A stretch of 64,000 nt of DNA from Marinomonas sp. SBI8L (GTDB taxonomy: Bacteria > Pseudomonadota > Gammaproteobacteria > Pseudomonadales > Marinomonadaceae), in NCBI RefSeq assembly GCF_001624705.1, contig NZ_JSEO01000005.1, positions 310,001 to 374,000 on the forward strand, in the 5' to 3' direction. The notes under the pieces were generated by a model. It was not told the DNA's origin, made no database searches, and saw only the letters and a list, made by a program, of their open reading frames with translations. The translations under genes and the position numbers were made by a program. How positions within the stretch are numbered: position 1 is the first letter of the stretch; the number at the start of each line of letters is the position of its first letter. Below, piece by piece: positions 26,082-34,793 of the stretch.

Positions 26082-27725
26082 ATGTTTCAAAATTTATCAC
26101 GAGCGCTACGGATACTGGCCGTAATTATACGCTTTCGTCTAGATGCTTTTTTACCTTACGACAAACTCCCTTGGTACCTAAAGTACTCGGTTGGCCTGGT
26201 TAGTCGCTTACTTAAACCCAGTAAGCGCTATACAAGAGGCGAGAGATTACGCATGGCTTTAATCTCTCTTGGGCCTATTTTTGTCAAATTTGGACAGATT
26301 TTATCAACACGCCGTGATTTACTTGATGATGATATCGCCAATGAATTGGCTAAATTACAAGATAAAGTCCCGCCATTTAATAAAGAAGAAGCGCGTAGCC
26401 TTATTGAAAAAGCCCTAGGTGCAAGTGTTGAAGATGTTTTTCAAGACTTTACCATAGAGCCTCTTGCCTCAGCCTCTATTGCACAAGTTCATTGTGCGAC
26501 CTTAACCAGCGGTGAAGAAGTTGTTGTTAAAGTTATTCGACCAAAAATAGAGAAGACAATTCGTAAAGATATAGGTCTACTTTATGCCATCGCGAAACTA
26601 GTTAGAAACATCAACGATGATGGTCGTCGCTTAAGACCAGTTGAAGTTATTGAAGACTACGAACATACCATTCTTGATGAGTTAGACCTGACTAAAGAAG
26701 CCGCTAATACAGCCCAACTAAGGCGCAATTTCGAAGACTCAGACCTACTCTATGTTCCTAATATCTACTGGGATTACACTCGCCAAAACGTCATGGTAGC
26801 AGAGAAAATTTCTGGTATCCCTGTCGCTAACATCGATGAGTTAAAACAAGCAGATGTAGACATGAAGTGCTTAGCTGTTCGTGGCGTAGAGATCTTTTTC
26901 ACTCAAGTCTTCGACCACAGTTTTTTCCATGCAGACATGCACCCAGGTAATATTTTTGTCGATATTACTAACCCTAAATCACCAAAATACATAGGTATTG
27001 ATTGCGCCATCATGGGTAGCCTTTCCTATGAGGATAAAAGCTATCTTGCGCGTAACTTGCTTGCCTTTTTCAAACGCGATTATCGACTGGTTGCCGAACT
27101 CCATGTTGAAAGTGGCTGGGTTCCAAAAGGCACACCGGTGCACGCATTTGAATCAGCTATTCGTAGTGTTTGCGAGCCTATGTTTGCAAAACCGCTAAAA
27201 GACATTTCTTTTGGCCAAGTCATTATTGGTTTATTCCAAACAGCTCGTCGCTTTAATATGGAAGTCCAACCTCAGCTTGTATTATTAGAAAAAACCCTAC
27301 TCAATATTGAAGGCCTAGGTCGTCAGCTTTATCCAGATTTAGATCTATGGGAAACCGCACAACCCTTCTTAGAGCGTTGGTTAAAAGGACAAATTGGTCC
27401 ACAAAGAGTCTTTGAAGAGATAAAAGTACAAGCACCAGAGTGGGCAGGACATTTACCTAAGATCCCAAATCTCGTTTATTCAGCACTCGAGCAGATAAGT
27501 CATCAAGATGTGAGACATCAACAAAACACTCAAGCAATTATTAAATTAGAACAAGAGCTAAAACGTAACAATCGGATGTTACCTTTTAAAATATTAGGTG
27601 TTATTAGCTTAGTAACAGCTTGGTTAAATGCAGATGAGATTAGCCTCACCCGTATTGCAAATGCTGATTTAACTAGCTTGGCCCTATTCGCTATTGGTAT
27701 ATACCTGTTAGTATTAAAGAAGTAG
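26082..27725 (+). CDS. ubiB: UbiB, atypical kinase/ATPase for ubiquinone biosynthesis
   Basis: 547 residues. UbiB belongs to the ABC1/ADCK family and supports the hydroxylation stage of ubiquinone synthesis, probably by extracting lipid intermediates from the membrane. Visible are the KxGQ motif in [14 protein letters not shown], the Ala-rich loop [22 protein letters not shown], and [10 protein letters not shown] in the metal-binding position. Two C-terminal hydrophobic segments (about 500-545) anchor it. The start follows ubiE by two bases. Confidence 0.96.
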   Translation: MFQNLSRALRILAVIIRFRLDAFLPYDKLPWYLKYSVGLVSRLLKPSKRYTRGERLRMALISLGPIFVKFGQILSTRRDLLDDDIANELAKLQDKVPPFNKEEARSLIEKALGASVEDVFQDFTIEPLASASIAQVHCATLTSGEEVVVKVIRPKIEKTIRKDIGLLYAIAKLVRNINDDGRRLRPVEVIEDYEHTILDELDLTKEAANTAQLRRNFEDSDLLYVPNIYWDYTRQNVMVAEKISGIPVANIDELKQADVDMKCLAVRGVEIFFTQVFDHSFFHADMHPGNIFVDITNPKSPKYIGIDCAIMGSLSYEDKSYLARNLLAFFKRDYRLVAELHVESGWVPKGTPVHAFESAIRSVCEPMFAKPLKDISFGQVIIGLFQTARRFNMEVQPQLVLLEKTLLNIEGLGRQLYPDLDLWETAQPFLERWLKGQIGPQRVFEEIKVQAPEWAGHLPKIPNLVYSALEQISHQDVRHQQNTQAIIKLEQELKRNNRMLPFKILGVISLVTAWLNADEISLTRIANADLTSLALFAIGIYLLVLKK

Positions 27726-27741
27726 TACAAGAGATTTTACA

Positions 27742-28074
27742 ATGAAAGAAGAAGTATTAGCCCAGCTCGCACAAACAATTGAAGAGCGTAAAACAGCTAG
27801 CCCAGATTCATCATATGTTGCTAGCCTGCACGCAAAAGGGTTAAATAAGATATTGGAAAAGGTCGGCGAAGAATCTGTTGAAGCTATTATAGCGGCAAAA
27901 GATGCATCAGCATCTGGCGATAAGTCTGAACTTATCTATGAAACAGCTGACTTATGGTTTCACTCTTTAATCATGCTTTCTCACCTAGATTTAGGTCCAG
28001 AAGATGTTTTAAATGAACTGGCCCGTCGTTTTAACTTGTCCGGTTTGGAAGAAAAAGCCAACCGTACTAAATAA
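27742..28074 (+). CDS. hisE: Phosphoribosyl-ATP pyrophosphatase
   Basis: Second step of histidine synthesis, converting PR-ATP to PR-AMP. 110 residues, with the MazG-like helices [21 protein letters not shown] and [13 protein letters not shown]. In Pseudomonas the order is ubiB-hisI-hisE-tatABC; here hisI is missing and only 16 bases separate ubiB and hisE. tatA follows 28 bases on. Confidence 0.95.
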   Translation: MKEEVLAQLAQTIEERKTASPDSSYVASLHAKGLNKILEKVGEESVEAIIAAKDASASGDKSELIYETADLWFHSLIMLSHLDLGPEDVLNELARRFNLSGLEEKANRTK

Positions 28075-28102
28075 CCAGATAACCTAATTTAGGAGAAAAA
28101 CT

Positions 28103-28312
28103 ATGCTTGGTGGAATCAGCATTTGGCAACTATTAATCGTTTTGGCCATTCTTATTTTAATTTTTGGCACTAAGAAGCTTAAAAACCTAGGTGGTGATTT
28201 AGGCGGTGCTGTTAAAGGCTTTAAAGAAGCCGTTAACAAAGACGAAGATGATAAGAACGCCCAAGCAAAAGCAATTGATGGCGAATCTAAAAAAGACGAC
28301 AAGAGCGCATAA
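28103..28312 (+). CDS. tatA: Twin-arginine translocase subunit TatA
   Basis: 69 residues: one N-terminal transmembrane helix ([15 protein letters not shown]), the hinge [13 protein letters not shown], an amphipathic helix and a charged tail. It forms the size-variable pore for folded Tat substrates. TAGGAG lies seven bases ahead of the start. First gene of tatABC. Confidence 0.96.
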   Translation: MLGGISIWQLLIVLAILILIFGTKKLKNLGGDLGGAVKGFKEAVNKDEDDKNAQAKAIDGESKKDDKSA

Positions 28313-28315
28313 TCC

Positions 28316-28708
28316 GTGTTCGATATTGGCTTCTCTGAGTTAATCGTCGTGTTTATTGTAGGCCTTCTGATCTTAGGACCAGAACGCCTACCTCACGCCG
28401 CAAAAACAGCTGGATTATGGGTTCGTAAAATACGACGAAGTATCAACTCGGTTCAACGTGAGATCAATGCACAACTAGACCAAGAAGAGCTGCAGCGTAA
28501 ATTGGATTTAAATAACCAACGCATCATGCAAGAAAACCCGGCGTCCAACTCGCCAGATGTGATTCAAAACACCATCACTCCCTTGCCTGAAAGTGCTATG
28601 ACCAAAGATGAACCAGACGTGTCTAAAGAAACCTCTGCTGAAGCATCTGAGCAAACGCAAACCTCAGCCCAACCCAATGAAGCGGATAACAAATCTGTTA
28701 CTGGTTAA
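28316..28708 (+). CDS. tatB: Twin-arginine translocase subunit TatB
   Basis: 130 residues. The MFDIGFSELIVVFIVGLLIL helix and GPERLPHAAKTAG hinge distinguish it from TatA. With TatC it forms the signal-peptide receptor. The start is GTG, three bases after the tatA stop. The C-terminal 60 residues are low-complexity, rich in Glu, Gln, Ser and Thr. Confidence 0.95.
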   Translation: MFDIGFSELIVVFIVGLLILGPERLPHAAKTAGLWVRKIRRSINSVQREINAQLDQEELQRKLDLNNQRIMQENPASNSPDVIQNTITPLPESAMTKDEPDVSKETSAEASEQTQTSAQPNEADNKSVTG

Positions 28709-28730
28709 TCCCTAGATTTAAGATGTTAAT

Positions 28731-29501
28731 ATGAGCAGTGAAACACAAAATAATCAGAGCCAAGCGCCGCTAGTTTCTCACCTTATCGAATTAAGAAACC
28801 GCTTACTCAAATCTGTTTTGGCTATTTTGATTTGTTTTCTGGCGCTTTATGCCATAGCTAACGAACTATACCTAGCAATTTCAGAACCACTTAGGGCGTT
28901 ATTGCCAGAAGGGAGTTCGTTAATTGCAACAGAAGTAGCTTCTCCCTTTTTAGCGCCGTTAAAGCTAACTTTTTTTGTTGCCGTTTTAATCTCCATTCCT
29001 TTTACTTTATACCAAGCTTGGGCTTTTATTGCCCCAGCCCTATACAAAAATGAAAAGAAGCTCGCGATTCCTTTACTCGTTTCGAGTGTTCTTCTTTTCT
29101 ATGGCGGCGTAGCTTTTGCCTATTACGTGGTATTGCCACTTGTATTTGGTTTCTTTACTTCGGTCGGCCCAAGTGAAGTAACCGTCATGACAGACATAAA
29201 TAGTTACCTTAATTTTGTTTTAAAACTATTTTTTGCTTTTGGTGTTACTTTTGAGATCCCTATTGCGACTTATCTTTTGATCAAAGCGGGTGTCACAAGC
29301 GTTGCATCCTTATCTAAAAAGCGCCCTTATATTATTCTTGGCTGCTTTGTTATGGGAATGTTGATCACCCCACCTGATATCTTTTCTCAAACCCTGTTAG
29401 CTATCCCTATGTGGATGTTATTTGAAGTTGGTTTATTAGCAGGACGAACCGTCAAAGTCGAAGAAGAAAAGCCTGGTGAAGAATCCACTCAGACAGAATA
29501 A
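28731..29501 (+). CDS. tatC: Twin-arginine translocase subunit TatC
   Basis: 256 residues with six membrane helices. The N-terminal SHLIELRNRLLKS binds the twin-arginine signal, and FGVTFEIPIATYLLIKAG and MLITPPDIFSQTLLAIPMW are conserved later segments. Last gene of tatABC, closed by a strong terminator. Confidence 0.97.
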   Translation: MSSETQNNQSQAPLVSHLIELRNRLLKSVLAILICFLALYAIANELYLAISEPLRALLPEGSSLIATEVASPFLAPLKLTFFVAVLISIPFTLYQAWAFIAPALYKNEKKLAIPLLVSSVLLFYGGVAFAYYVVLPLVFGFFTSVGPSEVTVMTDINSYLNFVLKLFFAFGVTFEIPIATYLLIKAGVTSVASLSKKRPYIILGCFVMGMLITPPDIFSQTLLAIPMWMLFEVGLLAGRTVKVEEEKPGEESTQTE

Positions 29502-29520
29502 AGACTCTTACAAGCAAATT

Positions 29521-29549
29521 AAAAAGAGAAGCCTAGCTTCTCTTTTTTT
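29521..29549 (+). terminator. Rho-independent terminator after tatC
   Basis: AAAAAGAGAAGC / GCTTCTCTTTTT stem with loop CTA and a seven-T tail. Confidence 0.92.
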
Positions 29550-29593
29550 ATGGCTAAAACTTATGATTGGCGAGAAAAACACCCTCATAAATT

Positions 29594-29656
29594 TGTCGGA
29601 TTGGTGCAATATGATGTCGACTCGGTACCACAAAAATCGTTAATCCTCGTTATAAG
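29594..29656 (+). promoter_or_regulatory. Tandem TGTCG operator and -10 of the gamma-butyrobetaine hydroxylase promoter
   Basis: TGTCG occurs at 29594 and at 29615, a 21-base period. The first unit reads TGTCGG, eight bases, AA, five bases, as in the published P. aeruginosa ArgR half-site (TGTCGC-N8-AA-N5). The second reads TGTCGA, eight bases, CA. TATAAG (29651-29656) begins 36 bases after the second TGTCG. The position where a -35 should lie (29628-29633) has no good -35, as expected for an activator-dependent promoter. Confidence 0.6.
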
Positions 29657-29706
29657 ATGATTCAAAGAGTTACCTCTCTCATTGAAACATTAACTAGGAA
29701 AGTACC

Positions 29707-30891
29707 ATGACATTAGCCGACGCCCATACAGAAATTGCATCATTTACCCCTTACCCTATAAAGCAAATTCCGCTAACTGTTCAACTAGGAAACGAATCGC
29801 TTTTAATCACATGGGATAACGGCCATGAGAGCGAATACCACTACCTTTGGTTAAGAGATAACTGTCATTGTTCTGAATGTATTGCCACACTCACAAGGGA
29901 GCAGGTATTTGAAATTTGTGATGTGCCAGAAACAATAAAACCTCAAGAAGCCTACTTATCCGATGATAATAGACTAGTAATCAAGTGGGATCATGCTGAT
30001 CATATTAGCCAGTATCACCCCGGCTGGTTATTCAGTCATTGTTATAGTGACAGCGCCTTAAAGGCTAAACAGTGGCATGCAAAAGTGTGGGATAAAGAAA
30101 CAATACATCAAGAGTTACCCACCAATACTTGCGTCAATATCATGCAAAGCGACCAACACCTTTTAACTTGGCTAAAAGATTTAAGGGACTATGGAATAGC
30201 GCTTATTAAGAGCGTAGAAAGAGAGCCAAACACTCTGATTAAGGTGGCAAACCGCATCTCTTTTATTCGAGAAACTAACTTTGGCACTATTTTTAATGTT
30301 CAGGCAAAAGCCGATGCCAATAGTACCGCTTATACCGATTTACGCTTACCTTTGCATACAGATTTACCGACCCGAGAGTTACAACCTGGGTTGCAGTTTT
30401 TACACTGCCTAGTCAACGATGCAGCAGGTGGCGAATCAATTTTGGTAGATGGTTTTAAGATAGCCGAGCATATGCGCGAACATTACCCAGAAGAGTTTGA
30501 AAGCTTATCCAGTATCCCCATGGCCTTTTATAATAAAGACAAACACAGTGACTATCGCTTTCGAGGCACAGCGATAGTGCTTGATGAAAAAAAACAGGTT
30601 ATTGAAGTTCGCCTTGCTAACTTCCTAAGAGGGCCAATTGATGTACCAGGACATCAGACCATAGCCCTATATAAAGCCTACCGTTGCTTTATACGACTCA
30701 CTCGAGAAGAAAGGTTTCAGTTCTTCCATCGCCTGAATAGCGGCGACCTCATCGTCTTTGATAATCGTAGAGTCTTACACGCCCGTAATACGTTCGACCT
30801 GAAAACAGGATCAAGACACCTACAAGGTTGTTATGTCGATAGAGACGAGCTCTTATCTCGCATAAGAGTACTTGAAAGGGATGCGCTCTAA
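29707..30891 (+). CDS. Gamma-butyrobetaine dioxygenase
   Basis: Fe(II)/2-oxoglutarate oxygenase that hydroxylates gamma-butyrobetaine to L-carnitine. 394 residues. The N-terminal DUF971-like zinc domain (about 25-105) carries WLRDNCHCSECI. The TauD/TfdA catalytic domain (about 140-385) has the iron-binding HTD in PLHTDLPTRELQPG and the distal His in FDNRRVLHARNTF. The zinc domain plus TauD fold is diagnostic for butyrobetaine hydroxylase and trimethyllysine hydroxylase. Neighbouring carnitine genes decide for the former. It is transcribed away from tatC, behind its own promoter with a tandem operator, and it is the entry point of the island. Confidence 0.9.
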   Translation: MTLADAHTEIASFTPYPIKQIPLTVQLGNESLLITWDNGHESEYHYLWLRDNCHCSECIATLTREQVFEICDVPETIKPQEAYLSDDNRLVIKWDHADHISQYHPGWLFSHCYSDSALKAKQWHAKVWDKETIHQELPTNTCVNIMQSDQHLLTWLKDLRDYGIALIKSVEREPNTLIKVANRISFIRETNFGTIFNVQAKADANSTAYTDLRLPLHTDLPTRELQPGLQFLHCLVNDAAGGESILVDGFKIAEHMREHYPEEFESLSSIPMAFYNKDKHSDYRFRGTAIVLDEKKQVIEVRLANFLRGPIDVPGHQTIALYKAYRCFIRLTREERFQFFHRLNSGDLIVFDNRRVLHARNTFDLKTGSRHLQGCYVDRDELLSRIRVLERDAL

Positions 30892-30913
30892 GGGTTCAAA
30901 CAAAATAGAGGTT

Positions 30914-30938
30914 TAGCGGTCATAAAAATAGGCCGCTA
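30914..30938. terminator. Weak hairpin between the hydroxylase and the convergent regulator
   Basis: TAGCGG (30914-30919) pairs with CCGCTA (30933-30938), the right arm overlapping the regulator's stop codon. No long T run. Confidence 0.4.
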
Positions 30939-31934
30939 TTCTATGCCTGAGCGATATTGGCTGGCCGTTGTACCATAAAGCGCTCGATAACGACGGCTAA
31001 AATGCGCGGTTGAGCTAAAACCACAGGCAAGCGCAATATCTGAGATACTAAGACCAGAATCAGACAAGAGGTAGCGTGCGTGCTCCACTCTCAATTGCAC
31101 ATAATAAGCTGAAGGCGTTGATGCTAAATACTGTAAGAACAATCTTTCGAGCTGCCTAACTGAAATAGACAAACAGTCAGCTAGATCCGATGTGGTTAGC
31201 GGGGTTTCAATATTGGATGCCATTAACTCCAAGGCTTTTAAAATTTTAGGATGATGTAAGTTGAGTTTTTCACCTTGGCTAACCCTTTGATGATCGGCTG
31301 GATTTCGAGCCTCACTTTTAATGAGTTGCTCGCACACTAGAATCGCCAGCTCTGGTTCAAAATAGGCTTCTATTAAATACAGCATCATATCGGTTGCAGC
31401 AGTACCACCTGCACAGGTGATGCGCTTATCCTGAATTTCAAAGAGTTCGTCACTAATTTCAAGTTCGGGATAACGTTCTTGAAAAGCTGGTTTAGCTTCC
31501 CAGTGCAACGTAATTTGATAGCCCTCTAATAACTTTGCCTTAGCTAACAAATAACACCCGGTATCTAGGGCACCTATCATGAACCCGAGACGATGCAGTT
31601 CACGTAGCCATTTAATAGATTTGTCTGAAGTGTGTTTTTCAGGATGAAAGCTCGCATTCACAAAGAGGTTTCTCGGTTTCTCAGCGCTCTTTATTGATTT
31701 AGATTCTTGCAAAGCTAAACCATTACTGGCAAAAACCGCTTCCCCTTCTTCACTAAAACACTGCCACCTAAATAACGTTTTACCCGCTAAACGGTTAGCT
31801 ATGCGCAAAGGTTCGATAGCAGAAAGCAGCGACGCCATAGCGTATTCAGGTAAAAGCAAAAAAGATAAGGTAAAAACCCCATCATCATCTGCAATTAAAG
31901 GCTTTTGCGTTTTTGGGTATGGCGAGGTTTGCAT
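30936..31934 (-). CDS. GlxA-type AraC-family regulator (GbdR/CdhR-like)
   Basis: 332 residues. The N-terminal DJ-1/PfpI-like sensor domain (about 20-200) has FLLLPEYAMASLLSAIEPLR and GALDTGCYLLAKAKLL. The C-terminal AraC DNA-binding domain (about 225-330) has two helix-turn-helix units, LADCLSISVRQLERLFLQYL and ISDIALACGFSSTAHFSRRY. Relatives GbdR and CdhR sense glycine betaine or carnitine. AGGAG lies five bases before the ATG at 31934, and a terminator hairpin lies directly before that site. This is the second such regulator in the island; its ligand may be gamma-butyrobetaine, carnitine or glycine betaine. Confidence 0.85.
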   Translation of the reverse strand: MQTSPYPKTQKPLIADDDGVFTLSFLLLPEYAMASLLSAIEPLRIANRLAGKTLFRWQCFSEEGEAVFASNGLALQESKSIKSAEKPRNLFVNASFHPEKHTSDKSIKWLRELHRLGFMIGALDTGCYLLAKAKLLEGYQITLHWEAKPAFQERYPELEISDELFEIQDKRITCAGGTAATDMMLYLIEAYFEPELAILVCEQLIKSEARNPADHQRVSQGEKLNLHHPKILKALELMASNIETPLTTSDLADCLSISVRQLERLFLQYLASTPSAYYVQLRVEHARYLLSDSGLSISDIALACGFSSTAHFSRRYRALYGTTASQYRSGIE

Positions 31935-31944
31935 CAAAACTCCT

Positions 31945-31982
31945 AAAAAAAAGATACGACCTTGATTTTACAGCCGTATCTT
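31945..31982 (-). terminator. Terminator or attenuator after the BCCT gene
   Basis: On the minus strand, AAGATACG and CGTATCTT pair (31951-31958 with 31975-31982), followed by a run of eight U. It ends only a few bases before the ribosome site of the regulator gene. A second small hairpin, TTTAGC / GCTAAA, sits at 31988-32005. Confidence 0.75.
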
Positions 31983-32010
31983 AAAGTTTTAGCCAACAAG
32001 CTAAAGGTTG

Positions 32011-33690
32011 TTAATCTTTTACTAATTGCGTTTCGCTATCGCCTCCAGTTTTACCCAGACCACTCACTTCGCTAAAGAGAGATTTAAGGACACCTAGCGT
32101 CATCACAATAATAATCAAGCTTAACGGCAGCGCGGCTGCAATATTTGCAGTTTGCAAAGCACTTAAACCGCCAGCAACTAACAAGGCTGCTGCAACTAAT
32201 CCGATAACAACACCCCAAAAGATACGGAAAACTTTTGGTGGCTCTTCATTCCCTAAGGATAGGATAGTCGTTAATACCAAGGTACCTGAATCTGACGATG
32301 TCACAAACCAGCTCATTAGTAGGAATACCATCATGGCAGATACTATCCAGCCAATAACACCTTCGCCAAAGATACCGTCAGCACTCGCAAATAAAGCAGC
32401 AGGCAAGTTCCAAGCTTTAACAAGCTCAATAATTCCGGCGTTACCCACTCCAGCACTGCTGGTTAATTCTTGGAAAAGTGCAGTGCCACCAAAGATACCT
32501 AGCCATACAAAGATAATGATAGTAGGTACTAGCAAGACACCAATCACAAACTCTCTTAGGGTACGTCCGCGAGAAATCCGCGCGATAAATAAGCCAACAA
32601 AAGGTGCCCAAGCTAACCACCAGCCCCAGTAAAAAACTGTCCAGCCGTTTTGCCATTTTGCAGGGCCATCTTCTTCTGGGAACCAGAGCCCCATTTGAAC
32701 AAAGTTTGCGAGATAATCTCCTAACGAAGCACCAAAAATAGCTAATAACCAACTTGTTGGTCCGCCGAATAAAAAGAAAGCAACGACGAGAATGGAGACA
32801 ATAATATTCCACTGAGAGATAATTCTAATACCGCGTCCAACCCCAGACAGCGCAGACAACACAGAAACTATGGTAATCAAAACAATCAAAACAAGTTGTG
32901 TCGGTACACCAGAATCAACGCCAATGAGCCTTTCAAGCCCAACCGACATCTGACTGACACCTAACCCCAGTGAAGTAGCCACACCAAACACACAACCTAG
33001 CACACCGAAGATATCAACAATATGCCCTATAGGCCCATAAATACGATCACCAATAAAAGGGTAAAGTGCAGAACGTAGCGCCAGAGGAAGCTTTTTACGA
33101 TAAGCAAAGTAAGCTAACGACATACCAACGATGACGTAAACAGCCCAGCCATGAAAACCCCAGTGGAAAAATGTCACTCTCAGAGCATCTACCGCCCTTT
33201 CATAACCAATTGCTCCCGCACCTGCCATATCGGCATAAGGGTTATTTGGGTAACCAAACGCACCACTGTTATCCAGATAGAAAATCGGTTCAGCAACCCC
33301 AAAGAATAAGATGCCTATGCCAATACCGGCAGAAAATAGCATAGAGAACCAAGCGAAATTGCTAAAATCAGGTCGGCTATCATCGTCACCTAAACGCACG
33401 CTACCGAATCGACTAAAGACGATAAAGGCACAAACAGCGATTAGGAAAACAATGGTGACCATGTAATACCAACCAAAGGTCACTTCGATCCAGGTACGAA
33501 TACTGCCAAATAGCTCCCCAGCTAATTCTGTATTCGATCCAGTAAATAATACGAACAAGAGCACTAAGAGTGACGAACTAATCGTCATGCCTTTATGCAT
33601 ACCTTTAAATAGCCCTGTTTGGGCCAGTTTTTCAGCTTTAAATACCCTAGACTCTGATGCTTCAAAGCCTTCTTGAGGGGTAGACGACAT
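32011..33690 (-). CDS. BCCT-family betaine/carnitine transporter
   Basis: A 559-residue carrier with twelve hydrophobic segments. The BCCT signature is visible in FSAGIGIGILFFGVAEPI (TM3), in RVTFFHWGFHGWAVYVIVG, and in the Trp-rich VFYWGWWLAWAPFVGLFIARI (TM8). The glycine-rich TM3 resembles sodium-coupled BetP more than the CaiT antiporter. From context it imports gamma-butyrobetaine, carnitine or a related betaine. The ATG at 33690 has GGAGAA in front; the open frame to 33705 does not. It lies downstream of the carnitine dehydrogenase gene on the same strand. Confidence 0.92.
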   Translation of the reverse strand: MSSTPQEGFEASESRVFKAEKLAQTGLFKGMHKGMTISSSLLVLLFVLFTGSNTELAGELFGSIRTWIEVTFGWYYMVTIVFLIAVCAFIVFSRFGSVRLGDDDSRPDFSNFAWFSMLFSAGIGIGILFFGVAEPIFYLDNSGAFGYPNNPYADMAGAGAIGYERAVDALRVTFFHWGFHGWAVYVIVGMSLAYFAYRKKLPLALRSALYPFIGDRIYGPIGHIVDIFGVLGCVFGVATSLGLGVSQMSVGLERLIGVDSGVPTQLVLIVLITIVSVLSALSGVGRGIRIISQWNIIVSILVVAFFLFGGPTSWLLAIFGASLGDYLANFVQMGLWFPEEDGPAKWQNGWTVFYWGWWLAWAPFVGLFIARISRGRTLREFVIGVLLVPTIIIFVWLGIFGGTALFQELTSSAGVGNAGIIELVKAWNLPAALFASADGIFGEGVIGWIVSAMMVFLLMSWFVTSSDSGTLVLTTILSLGNEEPPKVFRIFWGVVIGLVAAALLVAGGLSALQTANIAAALPLSLIIIVMTLGVLKSLFSEVSGLGKTGGDSETQLVKD

Positions 33691-33766
33691 AAGCGTATTC
33701 TCCATTTCTATAGTTTTTATTAAGAGAGCTTTCTTTGTTACTTTTACAACTTCATTTTCACCTCTT

Positions 33767-33780
33767 TGGCATCCATGCCA
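33767..33780. repeat. Inverted repeat upstream of the BCCT gene
   Basis: TGGCAT-CC-ATGCCA, 6-base arms with a 2-base centre, 77-90 bases before the BCCT start. A candidate operator or short hairpin. Confidence 0.4.
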
Positions 33781-33814
33781 GACCAGTCATCCTGAACTCA
33801 CACATATCAAACGC

Positions 33815-34783
33815 TTAGCGTTTAATGCCTTTCTCCGCTCGATATTCGTCTAGTGTCTGCATAATACGAATCAGGCAATCATCACGCTCTTGCACAAGTT
33901 CATCGATGGACGCGCCATTGGCTTGTGTCAAACACCCAGCCACCATGTCATCTTTCAATTCTTGTGTCAGTTTCGGCGCTTTAAGACGCGTCCAAGGCTC
34001 TTCTAATGCATCTTCAAAGTGATCCAATAGATGTGCCATACCGCCTTGCCCACCACCTAAATGGAAGGTTAAACAATGCCCCATAATGGCCCAACGTAAA
34101 CCCGGCCCATAGGCGATCGCCTTATCAATGTCTTCAACCGAACATTCTTTGTTAGCCACCATATGCAAGGCTTCACGCCATAAAGCTTCTTGTAGACGGT
34201 TACCAATAAAGCCCGGCAATTCTTTATCCATTTTGGCGACTTGTTTTTCTGTTGCTTCATAAAAAGCCGCAGTCCAGTCAACCACTTCTTGACTGGTTCT
34301 TTCACCGCCACAAACCTCACAAAAAGGCACTAGATAAGGCGGGTTAAAAGGATGACCAACGACAAATCTATCAGGCTGAGCCTCAAGCTCATTTGCCATG
34401 TCTGTCATGGCAAATCCTGACGTACTGGAAATAATCACGACATCAGCAGGAACAATACGATCAAGGTCCGCAAACAAACTACGTTTAGCATCTAGTCGCT
34501 CTGGCGTACTTTCTTGGATAACCTCAACCTGATTAGCCAAAGCATCAAGAGAGTCAACAAAACGTAATTTATCTTTGCTTGCCCCTTCTCTTAAGCCTAA
34601 CTTTTCAATCGTGGGCCAAATGTTGTCGACCATGGTCAACAATTTTTCTTTTGAATTAGGGCCAGGGTCGTACGCAACAACTTCCATTCCCATGCGAAGG
34701 TAATGCAAAGCCCAAGCGCCACCAATAACACCTGTACCTATTACCCCAACTTTTGATACCTGATCCGGATTAGGACGCGCCAT
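33815..34783 (-). CDS. cdhA: L-carnitine dehydrogenase
   Basis: NAD-dependent oxidation of carnitine to 3-dehydrocarnitine. 322 residues of the 3-hydroxyacyl-CoA dehydrogenase fold: N-terminal Rossmann motif VGVIGTGVIGGAWALHYL, catalytic His in VVGHPFNPPYLVPFCE, and a helical C-terminal domain with GNRLQEALWREAL. AGGAG lies seven bases ahead of the start. It follows the BKACE gene by ten bases, as cdhC-cdhA in P. aeruginosa. Confidence 0.93.
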   Translation of the reverse strand: MARPNPDQVSKVGVIGTGVIGGAWALHYLRMGMEVVAYDPGPNSKEKLLTMVDNIWPTIEKLGLREGASKDKLRFVDSLDALANQVEVIQESTPERLDAKRSLFADLDRIVPADVVIISSTSGFAMTDMANELEAQPDRFVVGHPFNPPYLVPFCEVCGGERTSQEVVDWTAAFYEATEKQVAKMDKELPGFIGNRLQEALWREALHMVANKECSVEDIDKAIAYGPGLRWAIMGHCLTFHLGGGQGGMAHLLDHFEDALEEPWTRLKAPKLTQELKDDMVAGCLTQANGASIDELVQERDDCLIRIMQTLDEYRAEKGIKR

Positions 34784-34793
34784 AATCTATCTC

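Noticed and set aside
32441-32812. 123-residue frame inside the BCCT gene, other frame
   Set aside because: Same strand, shifted frame of an intact transporter, with Arg/Cys/Trp-rich nonsense composition.
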